NCBI RefSeq assembly: GCF_000205165.1
Contig: NZ_GL883825.1
Span: forward strand, 26,597-90,596
DNA length: 64,000 bases
Reading direction: 5' to 3'
Source of the DNA: Paraprevotella xylaniphila YIT 11841
Lineage (GTDB): Bacteria > Bacteroidota > Bacteroidia > Bacteroidales > Bacteroidaceae
The notes under the pieces were generated by a model. It ran no database searches and was not told where the DNA came from. It worked only from the letters and a program-made list of their open reading frames with translations. Below are positions 19,092-28,031 of this stretch, one piece after another; position 1 is the stretch's first letter, and every line of letters begins with the position of its first letter. Made by a program: the position numbers and the translations under genes.

Positions 19092-19481
19092 TTACGAAAA
19101 TGAATCTTGCCGTTCCACCATGTCGAGCATTTCTTTCAGTTCCTTTTCTGAAATACGCTCCTCCTTGACAAAGAAACGCACCAAAGAGGAAAACGAACCT
19201 CCGAACAGGTCATCCTTCACGCCATCAAGCACTTGTCGCGTGTAATCCTTCTTCGTGATTAAAGGATAATAACACAGCGTTTTCGTACCTTTCATCTTTT
19301 CAAACCCCACATATCCTTTGTTGAGCAGGATTTTCATGAACGTGGCCACCGTGGTATAAGCCGGTTTCTTCTCACCGTACCCCTCAAGCACATCCGCTAT
19401 CGTCCCTTTCATGGAAGGCAAACTCCAAAGGATATTCATGATTTGCATCTCCGCTTTCGTCAAAGTTCCTTGCTTCCCCAT
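19092..19481 (-). CDS. BlaI/MecI/CopY-family transcriptional repressor
   Basis: A 129-aa winged-helix repressor. The DNA-binding domain fills residues 1-~75 (LTKAEMQIMNILWSLPSMKG and PAYTTVATFMKILLNKGYV), and a C-terminal helical region provides dimerisation. The family represses its own operon until a partner M56 protease cleaves it. Its promoter carries two copies of the dyad CTAAA-N2-TTTAG, one between the promoter elements and one just before the start codon. It is the first gene of the operon with two M56/TonB proteases. Confidence 0.9.
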   Translation of the reverse strand: MGKQGTLTKAEMQIMNILWSLPSMKGTIADVLEGYGEKKPAYTTVATFMKILLNKGYVGFEKMKGTKTLCYYPLITKKDYTRQVLDGVKDDLFGGSFSSLVRFFVKEERISEKELKEMLDMVERQDSFS

Positions 19482-19486
19482 AATTT

Positions 19487-19498
19487 CTAAACCTTTAG
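19487..19498. promoter_or_regulatory. Candidate BlaI operator 1
   Basis: CTAAACCTTTAG, a dyad with centre CC, 5 nt before the repressor start codon and probably in the 5' leader. It is the exact inverse of operator 2; with three flanking bases the inverted match is 15 nt. Confidence 0.7.
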
Positions 19499-19510
19499 TT
19501 ATTGATACGG

Positions 19511-19542
19511 CAAATGTATATCTAAAGGTTTAGAAAAGCAAA
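19511..19542 (-). promoter_or_regulatory. Promoter of the BlaI-M56-M56 operon
   Basis: Minus strand: TTTG (19539-19542), a 20-nt spacer, and TACATTTG (19511-19518) matching TAnnTTTG. Operator 2 occupies the spacer. Confidence 0.75.
19522..19533. promoter_or_regulatory. Candidate BlaI operator 2
   Basis: CTAAAGGTTTAG, a dyad in the spacer between the -33 and -7 elements, where a bound dimer would block RNA polymerase. Inverse copy of operator 1. Confidence 0.7.
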
Positions 19543-19635
19543 TCCGAATCTGTTTTTCTACACATCAGCTTACGTTTTTAACATCCATTTTTAGTAATAA
19601 GCCGCTAAGCCTTCCAGAATATGCCGCAAAATCAC

Positions 19636-19643
19636 TACTTTTG
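19636..19643 (+). promoter_or_regulatory. -7 promoter element for trmD
   Basis: TACTTTTG (TAnnTTTG), 27 nt before the ATG. Confidence 0.5.
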
Positions 19644-19670
19644 CAATAAAAATCAAGATTACGATACCCC

Positions 19671-20354
19671 ATGAGAATAGACATCATTACCGTTTTACCG
19701 GAATTGCTCGAAGGCTTCGTGCGTGAAAGCATATTGGGGCGCGCCCAAAAGAAAGGCTTGGTGGAAATCCATTTGCACAACTTGCGCGACTATGCCACGA
19801 ATAAGTACCGCCGGGTGGACGACTACCCTTTCGGTGGCTTTGCGGGCATGGTGATGCAATGTGAACCTATAGACCGCTGCATCTCGGCCTTGAAAGCGGA
19901 ACGCGACTACGACGAAGTGATTTTCACCACACCGGATGGCGAACAGTTCAACCAACCGATGGCCAACACGCTCTCCCTTTGCGAAAACCTCATCATCCTG
20001 TGCGGACATTATAAAGGAATAGACTACCGCATCCGCGAACACCTCATCACAAAAGAAGTCAGCATAGGAGATTATGTGCTGACGGGCGGAGAACTGGCTG
20101 CCGCAGTCATGACGGATGCCATCGTACGTATAGTACCCGGCGTTATCGGCGACGAACAAAGCGCCCTCTCCGATTCGTTCCAAGACAACCTGTTGGCAGC
20201 TCCTGTATATACCCGTCCTGCCGATTATAAAGGTTGGACCGTACCGGAAATCTTGCTTTCCGGGCACGAAGCCAAGATTAAGGAATGGGAACTGCAACAA
20301 TCTTTCGAACGCACAAAGGCTTTGCGTCCCGATTTGCTGAAAAAGAAAGACTGA
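19671..20354 (+). CDS. trmD: tRNA (guanine-N1-)-methyltransferase
   Basis: A 227-aa SPOUT methyltransferase that makes m1G37 in tRNAs reading CNN codons, preventing frameshifts. The trefoil-knot SAM site shows [15 protein letters not shown] and the [14 protein letters not shown] stretch. N-terminal [15 protein letters not shown] is typical, and the C-terminus has [17 protein letters not shown]. Length is normal. In many bacteria trmD sits in a ribosomal operon (rpsP-rimM-trmD-rplS); here it is alone, as often in Bacteroidetes. Confidence 0.96.
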   Translation: MRIDIITVLPELLEGFVRESILGRAQKKGLVEIHLHNLRDYATNKYRRVDDYPFGGFAGMVMQCEPIDRCISALKAERDYDEVIFTTPDGEQFNQPMANTLSLCENLIILCGHYKGIDYRIREHLITKEVSIGDYVLTGGELAAAVMTDAIVRIVPGVIGDEQSALSDSFQDNLLAAPVYTRPADYKGWTVPEILLSGHEAKIKEWELQQSFERTKALRPDLLKKKD

Positions 20355-20398
20355 CCGTCTGTTTTTCATTCAGCCCTGTCAAAAAGGAACCGGAAATA

Positions 20399-20429
20399 TT
20401 GCCGGATTCGCCGTCAAATCGTATCTTTG
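20399..20429 (+). promoter_or_regulatory. Promoter of the zeta-toxin-like pair
   Basis: TTG (20399-20401), a 20-nt spacer, TATCTTTG (20422-20429), 27 nt before the ATG. Confidence 0.6.
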
Positions 20430-20456
20430 CCATTAAGTATTTAAATAAATAATGTA

Positions 20457-21065
20457 ATGGGAGAACAAAAACACAACTTGTACATCATTGCAGGTTGTAA
20501 CGGAGCCGGAAAAACGACTGCCAGCTTTACCGTACTTCCGGAAATGTTGGATTGCCGTGAATTCGTCAACGCCGATGAAATCGCAGCGGGACTGTCTCCG
20601 TTCAATCCCGAAGGCGTAGCCATCCAGGCGGGACGCTTGATGATAGAACGCATCATCCACCTGCTGAAAGAAGGCGAAACCTTTGCTTTTGAAACGACAT
20701 TGGCCACGCGGTCTTACGTGAAACTTATCAAACAGGCACAGAAAAGAGGCTATTTCGTCACGTTGCTCTTCTTCTCGCTAAGCAGCCCGGAACAGGCCGT
20801 AAAACGGGTGGCCAAACGCGTAAGCGAAGGTGGGCACAACATCCCGCTTGACGTGATTTACCGCCGTTACGACAACGGCCTGAGCAACCTGTTCAACCTC
20901 TATATGCCCGTATGCGACTATTGGGCATTGTATGACAACAGCACCTGTCCGGCCAACAAAATAGCCTACGGATGCAAAAACGAGAGTATAACTATTATTG
21001 AACCAGCCGTATATGAAAAATTCAAAGACCAATACACCGAAGAAAACGATAATGAGCGAGGATGA
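20457..21065 (+). CDS. Zeta-toxin-family P-loop kinase
   Basis: A 202-aa P-loop protein with Walker A GCNGAGKT (13-20). The zeta-type NADEIAAGLSP lies at about 38-48, and the conserved RVSEGGHNIPLDVIYRRYDN region follows. Known zeta toxins phosphorylate UDP-N-acetylglucosamine and are held by epsilon antitoxins; many chromosomal homologues are of unproven toxicity. The 3' end overlaps a 63-aa gene by 14 nt, so the two are translated together. No epsilon-like gene lies upstream. Whether this is a toxin or a housekeeping kinase is open. Confidence 0.82.
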   Translation: MGEQKHNLYIIAGCNGAGKTTASFTVLPEMLDCREFVNADEIAAGLSPFNPEGVAIQAGRLMIERIIHLLKEGETFAFETTLATRSYVKLIKQAQKRGYFVTLLFFSLSSPEQAVKRVAKRVSEGGHNIPLDVIYRRYDNGLSNLFNLYMPVCDYWALYDNSTCPANKIAYGCKNESITIIEPAVYEKFKDQYTEENDNERG

Positions 21066-21243
21066 GGTTTATGAAATGCAGCGCAAAATCGACGAAGGCA
21101 TATACCTGGCTCAGAAACGCCTCGTAGAGCGTGCAAAACATAACCACACCACTTTGGTTATCGCCCGTGAAGGACAAGTTGTCGAAGTAAAGGCCGAGGA
21201 ACTTTATCCTATCCGCAAGAATTACCGTCCCCAAATCAGGTAA
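21052..21243 (+). CDS. Small protein overlapping the zeta-like kinase
   Basis: A 63-aa protein starting MSEDEVYEMQRKIDEGIYLA. The frame is open from 20998, but the ATG at 21052, overlapping the end of the kinase gene by 14 nt, is the likeliest start. The first half is a charged amphipathic helix. The second half (TTLVIAREGQVVEVKAEEL) could form a beta hairpin, and the tail is basic. It is the size and place of an antitoxin, but no antitoxin family is recognised. Function unknown. Confidence 0.65.
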   Translation: MSEDEVYEMQRKIDEGIYLAQKRLVERAKHNHTTLVIAREGQVVEVKAEELYPIRKNYRPQIR

Positions 21244-21292
21244 CGGAATCCATTCATCCGCCCCCCCTTTGCCAGACGAATGGAAAATAGAA

Positions 21293-21327
21293 AAAGCCGA
21301 CCCAAAAGTGATTTTGAGGTCGGCTTT
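21293..21327. terminator. Bidirectional terminator
   Basis: AAAGCCGACC (21293-21302) pairs with GGTCGGCTTT (21318-21327), between the zeta pair and the convergent propeller gene. Confidence 0.8.
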
Positions 21328-21391
21328 ATACATATAGACTTGAAAAATTTACTTGTTGAACATTATCTTCCCATTTGGAACAGTATACGTT

Positions 21392-22489
21392 TTACTCTCC
21401 AAAAGTCTTTTTTAGAGTATATAATACCAACATTGGATTTCCTGATTGCCTTAAACTATCATTCATTACAGGGTGATTTACCTTAACTCCCTTATATAAA
21501 CGATCGTCACTATAACTCTCCGGATCATATTCCGAGATATATTTCCAACTTATTAGTTGATTTCCTGTCTTCATAGTCGATCTTCCGCAATCAATTTTTA
21601 GTACGGAATTGATATAATGATTCTCATAAGGCATATTAATATAATATAGCATCCTACTATATATAAAAGAAAGGCACGTGTCATTGCCTATCACACAATT
21701 TACAGTAGGCCTTACATACTTCATTCGTTCTTGTACATTCAAATCACCATAATACCTTTTATGCAAAATTTGCTCTGTTTCCTTCTTTAATGGATAATCT
21801 AAAGATACAACCGGGACAAATTCAAAATCCTTAATTTCATACAAGGCATCCGACTGTTCCGTATGGAAGTACAGATTGTCACCATCCCTAATAAAAACAG
21901 GTTCCGTACCCGCAACATTATACATATCGCTTTCAGCTTGAAATATTTTTCTTGCCTTACCTTGTTCCAAGGTAATATAATCCACTGTTGCATTATTAGC
22001 CGAATACAATAAAAAACCTGCATCATACCAACATATTCTCCAATAATAGTCGGATAGTTTTATTTCTTGTTTGAACTTTAGGTCCTTATCTAATATTATA
22101 ATTTTAGGTGGACCACATAATACACAAATACCTCCCGTTTTTGGGGACACGTCAAAATCTGTGATTTCTGCATATTCCCCTTTTCCATTTCCGGTCTTAT
22201 CGTATAGAGAAACAGGTTGACCTACCGAGTCAAAAGCAACAATCGCTGCTTTCTGCTTATTATCCAAAATATACCATTTACCGTCGTACTTACGTATAGC
22301 ATTGATTTCCCCCAATAAAAATGAATCTTTTTCATGAAGAGGAATAAAATCAACTTGCTCTATAAAAGAGCAAGTTGATATAGTATTATTTACTTCCGAC
22401 AAATCACGTATATTAGCTTCTTCTTTTCTATCACCGCAAGAGTTACACAAGACTAAAATAGAAAGAGAGAACAATGTATGCTTCATCAT
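21392..22489 (-). CDS. Six-bladed beta-propeller lipoprotein
   Basis: A 365-aa lipoprotein (signal MMKHTLFSLSILVLCNSC, lipidated C18). The body repeats the pattern of short strands and GNG/GKGEYAEITDFDVSP-type turns seen in Bacteroides six-bladed propeller proteins. GEINAIRKYDGKWYILDNKQK and GNGKGEYAEITDF are the clearest marks. Its base composition is plainly richer in A and T than its neighbours, suggesting acquisition or relaxed selection. It shares the fold, but little sequence, with the 416-aa protein at 48297-49547. Function unknown; such proteins are cell-surface or periplasmic. Confidence 0.75.
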   Translation of the reverse strand: MMKHTLFSLSILVLCNSCGDRKEEANIRDLSEVNNTISTCSFIEQVDFIPLHEKDSFLLGEINAIRKYDGKWYILDNKQKAAIVAFDSVGQPVSLYDKTGNGKGEYAEITDFDVSPKTGGICVLCGPPKIIILDKDLKFKQEIKLSDYYWRICWYDAGFLLYSANNATVDYITLEQGKARKIFQAESDMYNVAGTEPVFIRDGDNLYFHTEQSDALYEIKDFEFVPVVSLDYPLKKETEQILHKRYYGDLNVQERMKYVRPTVNCVIGNDTCLSFIYSRMLYYINMPYENHYINSVLKIDCGRSTMKTGNQLISWKYISEYDPESYSDDRLYKGVKVNHPVMNDSLRQSGNPMLVLYTLKKTFGE

Positions 22490-22636
22490 AAGCCGAGGTC
22501 TTTTAAGAAATCATTACAGGTAATATCATTCCCGCATCTAACCCCATTCTGCCACCAACTTTTTTGCTGCAGCTAGGACTTAGGCTACAAATACAAAACA
22601 TACTCTTTCGTCACAACCTCATATCTATAGCTGTCA

Positions 22637-23605
22637 CTAAATTTTCCAAGCCAATGCCGCAGCACCTACCACAGCCGCTTGTGCATCATCCATTTGGGAA
22701 ATCAACATCTTGGCCTTTCCTTTGAAAATGTTCTGCACATTGGCATCGTATGCCTCTTTTATAGGGTCCATAATCAGATTACCGGCTTTTGTCAGCCCAC
22801 CGAAAAACACGTATGCCTCCGGGCTACAGAAGGCGGTAAAATTGGCACAAGAGCGTCCCAACAATTCACCGGTAAACTTATATACATCGCGTGCAAGTTG
22901 GTCGCCGTGCTCGGCTGCGATGGATACATCTTTCGACGTAATCTCCTCCAACGGGATTTTACGCAACTCCGTGTCGTCCGTACGCTTGGCGAGAAACTCA
23001 CGAGCCGTCCGAGCCACGCCCGTGGCCGAACAATAAGTCTCCAAACACCCTTTACGACCGCAACCGCATAAGCGGGCTTCCGGAGTGGTATCCACGATCA
23101 CATGCCCCAACTCTCCGGCAAACCCGTCGCAACCGTAGACCAACTCACTGTTGACCACAATACCGCTGCCCACGCCGGTACCCAAGGTAATCATGATGAA
23201 GTTCTTCATCCCTTGAGCTACCCCGTAAGTCATCTCGCCGATAGCCGCAGCATTGGCATCGTTTGTCAATACCACGGGAATCCCCAACCGGTCACTGAAT
23301 TTCTTCGCAAACGGGACGATTCCTTTCCACGGCAAGTTGGGCGCCAGTTCGATATTACCGGTGTAATAGTTACCATTAGGCGCACCGATTCCCATCCCCT
23401 TGATGTTCTGGATACCGCCCACCTGTTCTATCATCGGAGCCAAAGCCGCACAAGCACTGTCCATATAAACATCCAAATCGTTCTGTCCTTTCGTCCGGAT
23501 AGACGTTGAAGTCACCACGCTTCCTTCCGCATTCACAATGCCGAAAACCGAATTAGTTCCCCCTAAATCAAGCCCTATTACATAAGGTTTATTTTCCATA
23601 GCCAT
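22637..23605 (-). CDS. ROK-family sugar kinase, probably glucokinase
   Basis: About 322 aa. The ATP-binding DLGGTNSVFG lies near the N-terminus. The sugar-binding GLGVG-type region reads ITLGTGVGSGIV, and the ROK zinc motif is CGCGRKGCLETYCSATG after GELGHVIVD. It should phosphorylate glucose, or a related sugar such as an N-acetylhexosamine. The frame is open to 23641, but a -7 element at 23639-23646 overlaps that point, so the start is ATG 23605 or 23599. Divergent from the LysE operon, with no sugar genes beside it. Confidence 0.88.
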   Translation of the reverse strand: MAMENKPYVIGLDLGGTNSVFGIVNAEGSVVTSTSIRTKGQNDLDVYMDSACAALAPMIEQVGGIQNIKGMGIGAPNGNYYTGNIELAPNLPWKGIVPFAKKFSDRLGIPVVLTNDANAAAIGEMTYGVAQGMKNFIMITLGTGVGSGIVVNSELVYGCDGFAGELGHVIVDTTPEARLCGCGRKGCLETYCSATGVARTAREFLAKRTDDTELRKIPLEEITSKDVSIAAEHGDQLARDVYKFTGELLGRSCANFTAFCSPEAYVFFGGLTKAGNLIMDPIKEAYDANVQNIFKGKAKMLISQMDDAQAAVVGAAALAWKI

Positions 23606-23638
23606 ATAAAATACATAAAAGTTAATTATAACAGTTTT

Positions 23639-23646
23639 CAAAGTTA
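23639..23646 (-). promoter_or_regulatory. -7 promoter element for the ROK kinase gene
   Basis: Minus strand TAACTTTG (TAnnTTTG), 33 nt before ATG 23605. It rules out the upstream start at 23641. Confidence 0.55.
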
Positions 23647-23756
23647 AGAAAAACAGATGTAACCGCGAAAAGAAAAAAACTCTTTTTCACGAAAAATAAA
23701 AAAAGAACGGACTTTTCTTTATAGTCTCATGAAAAAATGCCAATTTTGCACCTATT

Positions 23757-24413
23757 ATGTGGTTTGAACCGGTTAGTACATTAGATTTAATCATAAAGGG
23801 ATTGCTCATCGGCGTGGTGGCATCCGCTCCCATGGGACCTGTCGGAGTGCTTTGCATCCAACGTACACTGAACAAGGGGCGTTGGTATGGTTTCGTCACA
23901 GGAATCGGAGCAGCTTTCAGCGACATCATATATGCTTTGATAACGGGATTCGGAATGAGTTTCGTGGTAGACTTCATTGAAAACAAAGACAACATGTTCT
24001 ACCTGCAGATGGCGGGCAGCATCATGCTCTTCTTTTTCGGATGGTACACTTACCGTTGCAATCCGGCGAAATCCATCCGCCCGACTTCTCCCCGTAAAGG
24101 CACGCTTATACACAATATGGTGACCGGTTTTCTGGTCACGTTTTCCAACCCACTCATCATCTTTCTGTTCGTGGCGTTGTTCGCCCGTTTCACCTTTGTC
24201 GTCCCTGACCACGTGGTACAGCAATCCTTAGGTTACTTGTCCGTGTTCGTCGGAGCCATGATATGGTGGTTCGTCTTGACTTATTTCATAGACAAAGTGC
24301 GCAGCCGTTTCGATGTCAAAGGCATCTATTTGCTGAACAGGCTCATAGGAGTGGTTGTCATTGTGGCCTCTATCGTGGGGCTTGCCGTCACGCTGACCGG
24401 TTTATCGTTATAA
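23757..24413 (+). CDS. LysE/RhtB-family exporter
   Basis: A 218-aa inner-membrane protein with about six hydrophobic segments. The family mark near the N-terminus is ASAPMGPVGVLCIQRTLNKG, and FSNPLIIFLFVALFARF lies in the middle. LysE-type proteins export amino acids and related metabolites; the substrate cannot be told. It heads a run of seven genes in the same direction with gaps of 4-22 nt. Confidence 0.85.
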   Translation: MWFEPVSTLDLIIKGLLIGVVASAPMGPVGVLCIQRTLNKGRWYGFVTGIGAAFSDIIYALITGFGMSFVVDFIENKDNMFYLQMAGSIMLFFFGWYTYRCNPAKSIRPTSPRKGTLIHNMVTGFLVTFSNPLIIFLFVALFARFTFVVPDHVVQQSLGYLSVFVGAMIWWFVLTYFIDKVRSRFDVKGIYLLNRLIGVVVIVASIVGLAVTLTGLSL

Positions 24414-24417
24414 ATAT

Positions 24418-24963
24418 ATGTATATAGCCCAACAACTGAAAGAAAAAAACATTGCCGAATACCTGCTTTATATGTGGCAGGTGGAAGATATTCTCCGTGC
24501 CCACCACTTGGATCCGGATGAACTCAAACAGAACTATCTGGCACAGTTCAGAGCCACGGAGGAAACGGAAAAAGAAATGGAAGAATGGTACAGCCATCTC
24601 ATCCGCATGATGAAGGAAGAAGGCATACAGGAGGGTGGCCACCTGCAAATCAACCGGAACATCATCCTGTGGCTCACCGATTTGCACAACCAACTTTTGC
24701 AATCTTCCAAGTTCCCGTTCTATACGTCTGCTTATTACAAGGCACTCCCTTACATTGTGGAACTTCGCAATAAGGGCGACAAAAAGGACATACCGGAATT
24801 GGAAAACTGTTTCGATGCCCTCTACGGCGTGATGTTGCTCCGCCTGCAACACAAACCGATAAGCGACGAGACCGCCAAGGCCGTGGCCGACATCACCAAA
24901 CTTTTGGCCATGCTGTCCGACTATTATAAACAAGATAAAGCAGGCGAATTGAAATTTGAATGA
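24418..24963 (+). CDS. DUF4924 family protein
   Basis: A 181-aa soluble, helical protein starting MYIAQQLKEKNIAEYLLYMW, recognised as DUF4924, a family restricted to Bacteroidetes. There is no signal peptide, membrane segment or catalytic motif. It starts 4 nt after the LysE-like gene and precedes rfbD by 19 nt. Function unknown. Linkage to rfbD and prfC is seen in other Bacteroides genomes from memory. Confidence 0.8.
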   Translation: MYIAQQLKEKNIAEYLLYMWQVEDILRAHHLDPDELKQNYLAQFRATEETEKEMEEWYSHLIRMMKEEGIQEGGHLQINRNIILWLTDLHNQLLQSSKFPFYTSAYYKALPYIVELRNKGDKKDIPELENCFDALYGVMLLRLQHKPISDETAKAVADITKLLAMLSDYYKQDKAGELKFE

Positions 24964-24982
24964 ACAAAAGGAAACAAATGAT

Positions 24983-25843
24983 ATGAAAAATATTTTAGTA
25001 ACAGGTTGCAACGGCCAATTGGGCAATGAAATGCAGCTTTTGGCTACCGGGTATCCGGAGTTCAATTATTTTTTCACAGACGTGAAAGAGTTGGACATCA
25101 CCGACGAAAATGCCGTAAAGTCATTCGTCAAGACGAACGGCATTGACTGCGTCGTGAATTGTGCGGCTTATACGGCTGTGGACAAAGCCGAAGCAGACGA
25201 AGCTTTCTGTAACATACTGAACCACATTGCTCCGGGATATTTGGCTAAAGCAGTACATGAACAAGGCGGCTGCATGATACAGGTTTCTACGGACTACGTG
25301 TTCGACGGAACTACACACATCCCCTACCGCGAGGAAGAACCGACATGCCCGGCTACGGTATACGGCCGCACCAAGCTGGCAGGAGAAGAAGCCGTCATGC
25401 GGAACTGCCCTGAATCGGTCATCATCCGCACGGCATGGCTCTACTCCACTTTCGGCAACAACTTCGTCAAGACCATGTTGCGGTTAGGCCGGGAAAAAGA
25501 GAGTCTCGGGGTCATCTTCGACCAAATCGGCACGCCGACTTACGCACGCGACCTGGCGGTGGCCATCTTTGCCGTACTGACACAAGATTTCGTTCCCGGA
25601 ATTTACCATTTCAGCAACGAGGGAGCTATCTCATGGTACGACTTTACCAAAGCCATCCACCGCATAGCCGGCATCACCACCTGCAAGGTGCGCCCGCTCC
25701 ATACGGAAGAATATCCCGCACCGGCGGCACGGCCCCACTATTCCGTACTCGACAAAACCAAAATCAAAGAGACTTACCACATCGACATTCCCTATTGGGA
25801 AGACTCGCTGGCCGAGTGTATACAGAAATTAGAACAGAATTAA
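24983..25843 (+). CDS. rfbD: dTDP-4-dehydrorhamnose reductase
   Basis: A 286-aa short-chain reductase that makes dTDP-L-rhamnose from dTDP-4-dehydro-L-rhamnose for surface polysaccharide. NAD(P)-binding GCNGQLG lies at 8-14, the STDYVFDG motif at about 104-111, and the catalytic YGRTK at about 128-132. The frame opens at 24956, but ATG 24983 gives the normal N-terminus and has AAAAGGAAA upstream. The other rhamnose genes (rfbA, B, C) are not in this window. Confidence 0.93.
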   Translation: MKNILVTGCNGQLGNEMQLLATGYPEFNYFFTDVKELDITDENAVKSFVKTNGIDCVVNCAAYTAVDKAEADEAFCNILNHIAPGYLAKAVHEQGGCMIQVSTDYVFDGTTHIPYREEEPTCPATVYGRTKLAGEEAVMRNCPESVIIRTAWLYSTFGNNFVKTMLRLGREKESLGVIFDQIGTPTYARDLAVAIFAVLTQDFVPGIYHFSNEGAISWYDFTKAIHRIAGITTCKVRPLHTEEYPAPAARPHYSVLDKTKIKETYHIDIPYWEDSLAECIQKLEQN

Positions 25844-25861
25844 ACCGACGCATCGAGACGT

Positions 25862-27427
25862 ATGAATGAAATAGAAAGAAGAAGGACTTTTGCCATTATT
25901 TCCCATCCGGACGCCGGAAAGACCACACTCACCGAAAAATTATTGCTCTTCGGCGGGCAAATCCAAGTGGCCGGAGCAGTCAAGAACAACAAAATCAAGA
26001 AAACAGCCACCAGCGACTGGATGGAAATCGAAAAACAACGCGGTATCTCGGTCACGACCTCTGTCATGGAGTTCGATTACGGGGATTATAAGGTGAACAT
26101 CTTGGACACCCCGGGACACCAAGACTTTGCAGAAGATACATTCCGAACGCTGACAGCGGTAGACAGCGCCATCATTGTCGTAGACAGTGCAAAAGGCGTG
26201 GAGGCGCAGACCCGGAAACTGATGACGGTATGCCGTATGCGCAAAACGCCGGTCATCATCTTCATCAACAAGATGGACCGTGAGGGAAAAGACCCCTTCG
26301 ACCTCTTGGACGAGTTGGAACAGGAATTACAGATTAAAGTACGCCCGCTCTCATGGCCCATCAACCAAGGACAGCGCTTCAAAGGAGTGTACAACATCTA
26401 CGAGCAACGCCTCGACCTGTTCACGCCCGACAAGCAAAAGGTAACGGAAAAGGTGGAAGTGGACATCCACAGCGATGCACTCGAAAACCACGTAGGCGAT
26501 GCCGATGCAGAAAAGTTACGCATGGACCTGGAACTGGTAGACGGGGTTTATCCGTCATTCGATGTAAACACTTACCTGAATGGCGAAGTGGCACCTGTTT
26601 TTTTCGGGTCGGCCTTGAATAACTTCGGTGTGAAAGAGTTGTTGGACTGCTTCGTAAAGATAGCTCCCAGCCCACACCCCATACAGGCGGAAGAACGCAT
26701 GGTGCGCCCGGAAGAGCCGAAGTTCAGCGGCTTCATCTTCAAAATCACAGCCAACATCGACCCGAACCACCGTTCGTGTATCGCCTTCTGCAAGGTATGT
26801 TCCGGCAAGTTCGTGCGCAACGCGCCTTACCTGCATGTACGCCAAAACAAGACGCTGCGCTTTTCTTCGCCCACACAGTTCATGGCTCAAAAGAAGAGCA
26901 CCATCGACGAGGCTTGGCCCGGCGACATCGTGGGACTGCCGGACAACGGCATATTCAAGATCGGCGACACGCTGACCGAAGGAGAGATGATACATTTCCG
27001 CGGACTGCCGAGTTTCTCTCCCGAAATGTTCAAATACATCGAGAATGCCGATCCCATGAAGACCAAGCAACTGAACAAGGGTATCGAACAGTTGATGGAC
27101 GAGGGCGTGGCACAGCTCTTCGTCAACCAGTTCAACGGACGGAAAATCATCGGTACGGTAGGACAGTTGCAGTTTGAAGTGATACAATACCGCCTGGAGA
27201 ACGAGTACAATGCCCAATGCCGTTGGGAACCCGTCAGCCTGTACAAGGCGTGCTGGATAGAAAGCGATGACGAAGCACAGCTGGAAGCCTTCAAAAAGCG
27301 CAAGTACCAGTTCATGGCCAAGGACCGCGAAGGCCGCGACGTTTTTTTGGCCGACAGCAACTACGTTCTCCAGATGGCACAGAGCGACTTCGAGCACATC
27401 AAATTCCATTTCACTAGCGAATTTTAA
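25862..27427 (+). CDS. prfC: Peptide chain release factor 3
   Basis: A 521-aa translational GTPase that recycles RF1/RF2 from the ribosome. The G1 motif is [10 protein letters not shown]3 is [11 protein letters not shown], and G4 is NKMDREGKD. The [20 protein letters not shown] start is typical of RF3, as is the length. It lies 18 nt after rfbD and 22 nt before the tsaC-type gene. Confidence 0.96.
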   Translation: MNEIERRRTFAIISHPDAGKTTLTEKLLLFGGQIQVAGAVKNNKIKKTATSDWMEIEKQRGISVTTSVMEFDYGDYKVNILDTPGHQDFAEDTFRTLTAVDSAIIVVDSAKGVEAQTRKLMTVCRMRKTPVIIFINKMDREGKDPFDLLDELEQELQIKVRPLSWPINQGQRFKGVYNIYEQRLDLFTPDKQKVTEKVEVDIHSDALENHVGDADAEKLRMDLELVDGVYPSFDVNTYLNGEVAPVFFGSALNNFGVKELLDCFVKIAPSPHPIQAEERMVRPEEPKFSGFIFKITANIDPNHRSCIAFCKVCSGKFVRNAPYLHVRQNKTLRFSSPTQFMAQKKSTIDEAWPGDIVGLPDNGIFKIGDTLTEGEMIHFRGLPSFSPEMFKYIENADPMKTKQLNKGIEQLMDEGVAQLFVNQFNGRKIIGTVGQLQFEVIQYRLENEYNAQCRWEPVSLYKACWIESDDEAQLEAFKKRKYQFMAKDREGRDVFLADSNYVLQMAQSDFEHIKFHFTSEF

Positions 27428-27449
27428 AGTTTAAACCAAACCAACGGAC

Positions 27450-28019
27450 ATGAATAGAGAAGAAGACATCAGACAGGCAGTAGAAGTCATGCGCCGGGGT
27501 GGCGTCATCCTCTACCCTACGGACACGATATGGGGCATCGGTTGCGATGCCACTAACGAAGAGGCGGTACGCCGTGTGTACGACATCAAGAAGCGCGACG
27601 ACAGCAAGGCACTCATTTGCTTGGTAGACTCCGACCATCGGTTGCAGCGTTACGTAAGCGACGTGCCCAACGTGGCTTGGGACTTGATAGAATATGCCAC
27701 CCGTCCGCTCACCATCATTTTCGACAAGGCCAAGAACTTGGCCCCCAACCTGTTGGCCGAAGACGGCAGCGTGGGAATACGCGTCACCCGTGAAGAATTC
27801 AGCCGAGAGTTGTGTTACCGTTTCCAGAAAGCCGTCGTGTCCACCTCAGCCAACGTGAGCGGCGAGCCTTCGCCGGCTTGTTTCGATGACATCAGCGACG
27901 AGATAAAAAACGCGGTAGACTACATTGTGCAAAGCCGCAGGAAAGAAAAGACAAAAGCAGCTCCCAGTAGCATCATCAAATTGCGTCCGGACGGCGAAGT
28001 GACCATCATCAGGAAATAA
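27450..28019 (+). CDS. L-threonylcarbamoyladenylate synthase (TsaC/Sua5/YrdC)
   Basis: A 189-aa YrdC-fold enzyme making threonylcarbamoyl-AMP for the t6A37 modification of tRNA. The signature is GGVILYPTDTIWGIGCDATN near the N-terminus, with KKRDDSKALICLV and the STSANVSGEPSP loop. It is short, like TsaC, with no Sua5 C-terminal domain. Part of the run with prfC and fmt, a cluster of translation functions. Confidence 0.93.
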   Translation: MNREEDIRQAVEVMRRGGVILYPTDTIWGIGCDATNEEAVRRVYDIKKRDDSKALICLVDSDHRLQRYVSDVPNVAWDLIEYATRPLTIIFDKAKNLAPNLLAEDGSVGIRVTREEFSRELCYRFQKAVVSTSANVSGEPSPACFDDISDEIKNAVDYIVQSRRKEKTKAAPSSIIKLRPDGEVTIIRK

Positions 28020-28031
28020 GCGGAAGGAGCT

